Positions 60,103-64,000 of a DNA stretch of 64,000 nt are shown one piece after another. Within the stretch, counting starts at the first letter, position 1; each line of letters opens with the position of its first letter. This DNA is from Pseudomonas sediminis (GTDB lineage Bacteria; Pseudomonadota; Gammaproteobacteria; Pseudomonadales; Pseudomonadaceae): contig NZ_NIQU01000002.1 of assembly GCF_002741105.1 (NCBI RefSeq), forward strand, positions 248,001 to 312,000. Direction: 5' to 3'. Below the pieces are notes generated by a model that made no database searches, had not been told where the DNA came from, and was given only the letters and a program-made list of their open reading frames with translations. The translations under genes and the position numbers were made by a program.

Positions 60103-60127
60103 CAAAGCCCTCTTTCGGAGGGCTTTG
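60103..60127 (+). terminator. Terminator hairpin after the RND operon
   Basis: Perfect 10-bp arms CAAAGCCCTC and GAGGGCTTTG around TTTCG, followed by TCGTTT. It is 146 bp beyond the pump stop and probably ends that operon. Confidence 0.65.
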
Positions 60128-60169
60128 TCGTTTCCGCTCGCCTCGCATAGGCCAGCGCAAGCAATGAAC

Positions 60170-60230
60170 ACCGAGCTAACGAAGTGTATGGGGTCGGCAT
60201 CCTGCCTGTTGATCACTTCGTTAGCCCGGT
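60170..60230. repeat. Long inverted repeat, 61 bp
   Basis: ACCG-a-GCTAACGAAGTG on the left pairs with CACTTCGTTAGC-c-CGGT on the right (16 of 17 pairs) across a 27-nt spacer. Nature unknown: REP-like element, remnant of a small mobile element, or large mRNA hairpin. Confidence 0.75.
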
Positions 60231-60597
60231 GACCGGAGAGTAGTCCAGGCACTGGCATCGTGCCAAGCCTCAATTACGTGGCCCGACTCACAGAGCAAAG
60301 AAGCTCCCCTGGCAGCTCTGACACTTCGAAACTCCCCAGCACGTTCGCATGACGGCAGATCACCACCTCCGTTCATGGCGCTGACAACTACGCAGCACAC
60401 TCACGCACAACTTCCGAGCAGAGCCTTACTTCAGTGCAATAGAACCAAGCACAAAAGATAATGTTTTTATGACGCCATAAAAATAACGCACTAAAAAGCT
60501 ACAACTATTTTTTGGCGCCTAAAAAACAACAATTATAAATAATTGTTTTTATTATAAAAAATATTAAATAAAGTAAGCAGCACACATTTCCTAACTT

Positions 60598-60614
60598 TTG
60601 GTTCACGTTTTGCT
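60598..60614 (+). promoter_or_regulatory. Candidate sigma-54 (-24/-12) promoter for algD
   Basis: TTGG and TTGCT elements with 10 nt between GG and GC, the spacing required for RpoN. Half of the CAC box does not match. It is 152 bp before the algD ATG. I found no convincing AlgU promoter (GAACTT/TCTGA). Confidence 0.35.
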
Positions 60615-60765
60615 TGAAATGCCAAAACAGCCAACTTAGTATCCGCGCCAATTCGAGTACGCCATTCGATTGCAGTAACCATTACGCAATCTTAATGGCG
60701 TACTTAATGAACACGGATGTTGGCCAGTTCAAATCGGCTAGCTCACTTATATGAGAGAGGGATCT

Positions 60766-62076
60766 ATGCGAATCAGCATCTTTGGACTGGGTTATGTGGG
60801 CGCCGTATGCGCCGGTTGCTTGTCGGCTCGCGGCCATGAGGTCATCGGCGTCGACGTATCGCAAACCAAGATCGACCTGATCAATCAGGGCAAGTCCCCC
60901 ATCGTCGAGCCCGGCCTCGCCGAACTGCTCGAAGCCGGCGTCAACTCCAGCTTGCTGCGTGGCACCACCGATGTGGCGGCAGCAGTCCTGGCCAGCGAAC
61001 TGTCCTTCATTGCCGTGGGCACGCCGAGCAAGCGCAACGGCGACCTTGATCTCGGTTATATGGAATCGGTGTGCAAGCAGATCGGTACCGCCCTGCGCGA
61101 CAAGCAGGAGCGCCACACCGTGGTCGTACGCAGCACGGTTCTGCCGGGCACGGTAAAGAATGTGGTGATTCCCCTGATCGAAGCAGCGTCCGGCAAGAAA
61201 GCCGGTGTCGATTTCGGCGTGGCCACCAACCCGGAATTCCTGCGTGAAAGCACCGCGATCAAGGATTATGACTTCCCGGCCATGACCGTGATCGGCGAGC
61301 TGGACGAACAGTCCGGCGACCTGCTGCAGGAGCTGTACAGCGAGCTGGACGCGCCGATCATCCGCAAGTCCATCGAAGTGGCGGAGATGATCAAGTACAC
61401 CTGCAACGTCTGGCACGCTGCCAAGGTCACCTTCGCCAACGAGATCGGCAACATCGCCAAGGCAGCCGGCGTCGACGGCCGCGAAGTGATGGATGTGGTC
61501 TGCCAGGATCACAAGCTCAATCTCTCCAAGTACTACATGAAGCCCGGCTTCGCCTTCGGCGGCTCGTGCTTGCCCAAGGATGTGCGCGCCCTCTCCTACC
61601 GCGCCGGCAGCCTGGACGTGGAAACACCGCTGATCAGCTCGCTGATGCGCAGCAACGCCGCTCAGGTGAAAAAAGCCTTCGACATCGTCACCCATTACGA
61701 CAAGCGCCGCATCGGTCTGCTGGGCCTGAGCTTCAAGGCCGGCACCGACGACCTGCGCGAAAGCCCCCTGGTCGAACTGGCTGAAATGCTGATCGGCAAA
61801 GGCTACGAGCTGCGTATTTTCGACAGCAACGTCGAGTACGCCCGCGTGTTCGGCGCGAACAAGGAATACATCGAATCGAAGATCCCCCACGTTTCCTCTC
61901 TGCTGTGCAAGGAGCTCGATGAGGTGGTCTCGCAATCCGATGTACTGATCATCGGCAATGGCGAACAGCGCTTCGCCGAGGTCATGAACAGCGTCGGCGA
62001 CGACAAACAGATCGTCGATCTCGTGGGGTTCATGGCGCATGCCACCCAGGCCAACAAGGAAGGCATCTGCTGGTAG
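60766..62076 (+). CDS. algD: GDP-mannose 6-dehydrogenase
   Basis: Oxidises GDP-mannose to GDP-mannuronate in two NAD-dependent steps, the committed step of alginate synthesis, in the cytoplasm. 436 residues, the same as P. aeruginosa AlgD. MRISIFGLGYVGAVCAGCLS is the Rossmann NAD motif; GTNPEFLRE-type motif is present as VATNPEFLRESTAIKDYDFP; the catalytic Cys lies in FAFGGSCLPKDVRAL (about 268); GLSFKAGTDDLRESPLVEL is the C-terminal domain. Start at ATG 60766, with GAGAGAGGG upstream; the in-frame extension by five codons is unlikely. Followed by a hairpin and then algA. Confidence 0.96.
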   Translation: MRISIFGLGYVGAVCAGCLSARGHEVIGVDVSQTKIDLINQGKSPIVEPGLAELLEAGVNSSLLRGTTDVAAAVLASELSFIAVGTPSKRNGDLDLGYMESVCKQIGTALRDKQERHTVVVRSTVLPGTVKNVVIPLIEAASGKKAGVDFGVATNPEFLRESTAIKDYDFPAMTVIGELDEQSGDLLQELYSELDAPIIRKSIEVAEMIKYTCNVWHAAKVTFANEIGNIAKAAGVDGREVMDVVCQDHKLNLSKYYMKPGFAFGGSCLPKDVRALSYRAGSLDVETPLISSLMRSNAAQVKKAFDIVTHYDKRRIGLLGLSFKAGTDDLRESPLVELAEMLIGKGYELRIFDSNVEYARVFGANKEYIESKIPHVSSLLCKELDEVVSQSDVLIIGNGEQRFAEVMNSVGDDKQIVDLVGFMAHATQANKEGICW

Positions 62077-62096
62077 CAGACAGCTAACAAGAACAG

Positions 62097-62121
62097 AGGC
62101 GGCACCAGTCAGGTGCCGCTT
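62097..62121 (+). terminator. Hairpin between algD and algA
   Basis: GCGGCACC-AGTCA-GGTGCCGC with one or two extra outer pairs and TTGGTT after it. It may partly terminate transcription, making algD more abundant than the genes behind it, or protect the upstream mRNA end. Confidence 0.5.
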
Positions 62122-62189
62122 GGTTGGTTATGGCGTGTCGCCAGTTCACTGCCCATACGATCCGAATCGATGTTTACAGGAGTGACAGC

Positions 62190-63614
62190 ATGATTCCTCT
62201 GATTTTGTCCGGCGGCAGTGGCTCCAGACTCTGGCCGCTCTCACGCAAGCTGTATCCCAAGCAGTTCCTGGCCCTCACCGGCAGCAAGACCCTGTTTCAG
62301 CAGACGCTCGGCCGCCTGGCAATCGAAGGCATCAGCCGCCCCATCGTGGTATGCAACGAAGAACATCGCTTTATCGTCAGTGAACAACTCGCCGCCATCG
62401 GCAGCGAAGCGCAGAGCATTCTGCTGGAGCCGTTCGGCCGCAACACCGCGCCGGCCGTGGCCATCGCCGCCATGCATCTGCTCGCGGCCGGGCGTGACGA
62501 ACTGCTTCTGGTGCTGCCGGCCGATCACGTTATCGAAGACCTGCAGGTATTCCACGGCGCCCTCGGTGTAGCTCGCAAGGCTGCAGAACAGGGCGAAATG
62601 GTGCTGTTCGGCATCCCCGCCGAACGACCCGAGACCGGTTACGGCTATATCAGGACCGGCGAGCGAGCCGGGCTGCCGGGTGGCGTTCTGTCAGTCGAGC
62701 AGTTCGTCGAGAAGCCCGACCTGGCCACCGCCAGCGAGTTCGTGGCGCAAGGCGATTACGTCTGGAACAGCGGCATGTTCCTGTTCCGCTGCAGCCGCTA
62801 TCTGGAAGAACTGCAGCGTCACGACCCGGACATCTACGACACTTGCCAGCTGGCACTCAGCCGTAGCAAGAGCGACCTGCAATTCATCCGCATCGACCCC
62901 AGTTCCTTCGAGTGCTGCCCGGATAACTCCATCGACTACGCGGTGATGGAAAAGACCGAGCGCGCCTGCGTGGTGCCGCTCGCAGCAGGCTGGAACGACG
63001 TCGGTTCCTGGTCCGCGCTGTGGGACGTTCAGGACAAGGACGACAACGGCAACAGCCGCTCTGGCGACGTGGTGATTCATAACAGCCAGGACTGCCTGGC
63101 CCATAGCCAGAGCAAGCTGGTGACTTTGGTCGGCCTGAAGGACGTGGTGGTGGTAGAGACCAAGGACGCCGTGATGGTCGCCCACAAGGATCACGTGCAG
63201 GACGTCAAACAACTGGTCAACACCCTCACCTGCGATGGGCGTGCCGAGGCGCAGAACCATTGCCAGGTCTATCGCCCCTGGGGCAGCTACGACTCCATCG
63301 ACAGCGGCAACCGCTTTCAGGTCAAACGCATCGTGGTCAAGCCAGGCGCCAGCCTGTCACTGCAAAAGCACCACCACCGTGCCGAGCACTGGATCGTGGT
63401 CTCCGGCACCGCACGGGTGACCTGCGACGACAAGACCTTCCTGCTCTGGGAGAACCAGTCGACCTACATCCCCATCGCCGCCGTTCACCGTCTGGCCAAC
63501 CCCGGCAAGATTCCTCTGGAGATCATTGAGGTCCAGTCCGGCGGCTATCTGGGTGAAGACGACATCGAGCGCTTCGAGGATGTCTACGGCCGCACCGACG
63601 TCACGGTCAACTGA
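62190..63614 (+). CDS. algA: Bifunctional phosphomannose isomerase / GDP-mannose pyrophosphorylase
   Basis: Makes mannose-6-phosphate from fructose-6-phosphate and GDP-mannose from mannose-1-phosphate, supplying the AlgD substrate. 474 residues. The N-terminal nucleotidyltransferase has LSGGSGSRLWPLSRKLYPKQ and FVEKPD; the C-terminal cupin isomerase domain has YRPWGSYDSID, VKPGASLSLQKHHHRAEHW and YIPIAAVHRLANPG. ATG 62190 begins MIPLILSGG as in family members; the longer frame from 62124 adds an unrelated segment. A PslB/WbpW-type paralogue would look similar, but position inside the alginate genes favours algA. Confidence 0.88.
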   Translation: MIPLILSGGSGSRLWPLSRKLYPKQFLALTGSKTLFQQTLGRLAIEGISRPIVVCNEEHRFIVSEQLAAIGSEAQSILLEPFGRNTAPAVAIAAMHLLAAGRDELLLVLPADHVIEDLQVFHGALGVARKAAEQGEMVLFGIPAERPETGYGYIRTGERAGLPGGVLSVEQFVEKPDLATASEFVAQGDYVWNSGMFLFRCSRYLEELQRHDPDIYDTCQLALSRSKSDLQFIRIDPSSFECCPDNSIDYAVMEKTERACVVPLAAGWNDVGSWSALWDVQDKDDNGNSRSGDVVIHNSQDCLAHSQSKLVTLVGLKDVVVVETKDAVMVAHKDHVQDVKQLVNTLTCDGRAEAQNHCQVYRPWGSYDSIDSGNRFQVKRIVVKPGASLSLQKHHHRAEHWIVVSGTARVTCDDKTFLLWENQSTYIPIAAVHRLANPGKIPLEIIEVQSGGYLGEDDIERFEDVYGRTDVTVN

Positions 63615-63675
63615 CGGCGTTCAGCGCCACAACGCCTGACATCCGTATACGGCTTCACTGGAGGAAGCACGTCAC

Positions 63676-64000
63676 ATGCCTAGGTTATTCAACGGGGTCG
63701 ATACCTCATCCGGCTTCGGCAAGCTGTGCGGTTGGGCGTGCCTGATCGCCCTGCTCGCGCTTGCCTCGGAAATGGTCGACCCAAGCTACCTCGACCCGTC
63801 GCATCAGAAATTCATTTTTCTGATCGGTGCGCTGGGCATGTGGCGTTATGGCAATGCGGCCACTCACTACCTGCGCGGCATGTACTTCCTGCACTGGCGT
63901 TTCCCACGCATGCGCAAGGCCGTCGAGCGCATGGGGGCTGCGGCACTGCCCGAGCACATGTTCATGGTGGTGACCAGTTTCCGTATCCCGACACACACCA
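63676..64000 (+). CDS. alg8: Alginate polymerase glycosyltransferase, N-terminal part (runs off the right edge)
   Basis: First 108 residues only. GGAGGAA precedes ATG 63676. Hydrophobic helices at about 17-33 and 48-58, DPSHQKFIFLIGALGMWRY and ATHYLRG match Alg8 N-termini, followed by VVTSFRIP, where the GT2 catalytic domain begins. Alg8 polymerises mannuronate at the inner membrane together with Alg44. Confidence 0.88.
   Translation, partial: MPRLFNGVDTSSGFGKLCGWACLIALLALASEMVDPSYLDPSHQKFIFLIGALGMWRYGNAATHYLRGMYFLHWRFPRMRKAVERMGAAALPEHMFMVVTSFRIPTHT

Larger units (their letters stand above)
59958..60765. other. 808-bp non-coding region before algD
   Basis: Left part: a small hairpin AGACGC/GCGTCT (60075-60091), a strong terminator-like hairpin (60103-60127) and a long inverted repeat (60170-60230). 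Right part: about 60430-60600 is very A/T-rich with A- and T-tracts, unlike the GC-rich surroundings. A possible sigma-54 promoter lies at 60598-60614. Open frames here are short and unsupported. Confidence 0.6.

Noticed and set aside
60615..60680. AlgU promoter before algD
   Set aside because: CAACTT occurs, but no TCTGA-like -10 follows at the right distance.
60682..62040. 452-codon open frame antisense to algD
   Set aside because: algD is unmistakable on the plus strand; the antisense translation has no family features.

Overview
The window is high-GC DNA from a Pseudomonas-type gammaproteobacterium. The pvdH/dat-type aminotransferase, metE/metR pair, indolepyruvate ferredoxin oxidoreductase, DUF-type small protein and algD/algA/alg8 genes all point to Pseudomonas in the broad sense; the P. 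mendocina/oleovorans group is my guess. Coding density is high and every confident gene fits a Pseudomonas chromosome.

Positions 1-43193 form one iron-acquisition locus. It holds a diaminobutyrate aminotransferase (cut by the left edge), a TonB-dependent outer-membrane receptor with a Fur box and promoter, three TauD/SyrP-like Fe(II)/2-oxoglutarate beta-hydroxylases (two free, one fused to an NRPS), a free-standing condensation domain, four NRPS proteins with eight adenylation domains, a PvdE-like ABC exporter, a type II thioesterase, and then a divergent FhuF-like reductase and SbmA/YddA-like ABC transporter that share a second Fur box. Binding-pocket residues read by eye give His - Dab - X - Ser - D-Ser - Asp - Dab - Asp. 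Three beta-hydroxylases and three degenerate condensation-type domains suggest that His1, Asp6 and Asp8 are beta-hydroxylated, giving three bidentate iron ligands. This closely resembles the corrugatin/ornicorrugatin/histicorrugatin lipopeptide siderophores, whose ligands I recall as two OH-Asp and one OH-His. The free C domain is the best candidate for adding a fatty acid to residue 1.

A strong terminator and tRNA-Arg(CCT) close the locus at 43235-43354. Next come amino-acid catabolism genes (Leu/Val-type dehydrogenase, indolepyruvate ferredoxin oxidoreductase, a divergent Lrp-type regulator, an EamA transporter), a small conserved protein, a secreted alpha/beta hydrolase, metE with divergent metR, and a TetR-MFP-RND efflux operon (55058-59957).

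An 808-bp non-coding, partly very AT-rich region (59958-60765) with a large inverted repeat precedes algD. The alginate genes here run algD - algA - alg8 (alg8 cut by the right edge), unlike the usual order in which algA is last.

No CRISPR array, intact insertion sequence, prophage or rRNA was seen. Specificity codes, hydroxylase assignments and promoters are read by eye and are inferences unless stated otherwise.
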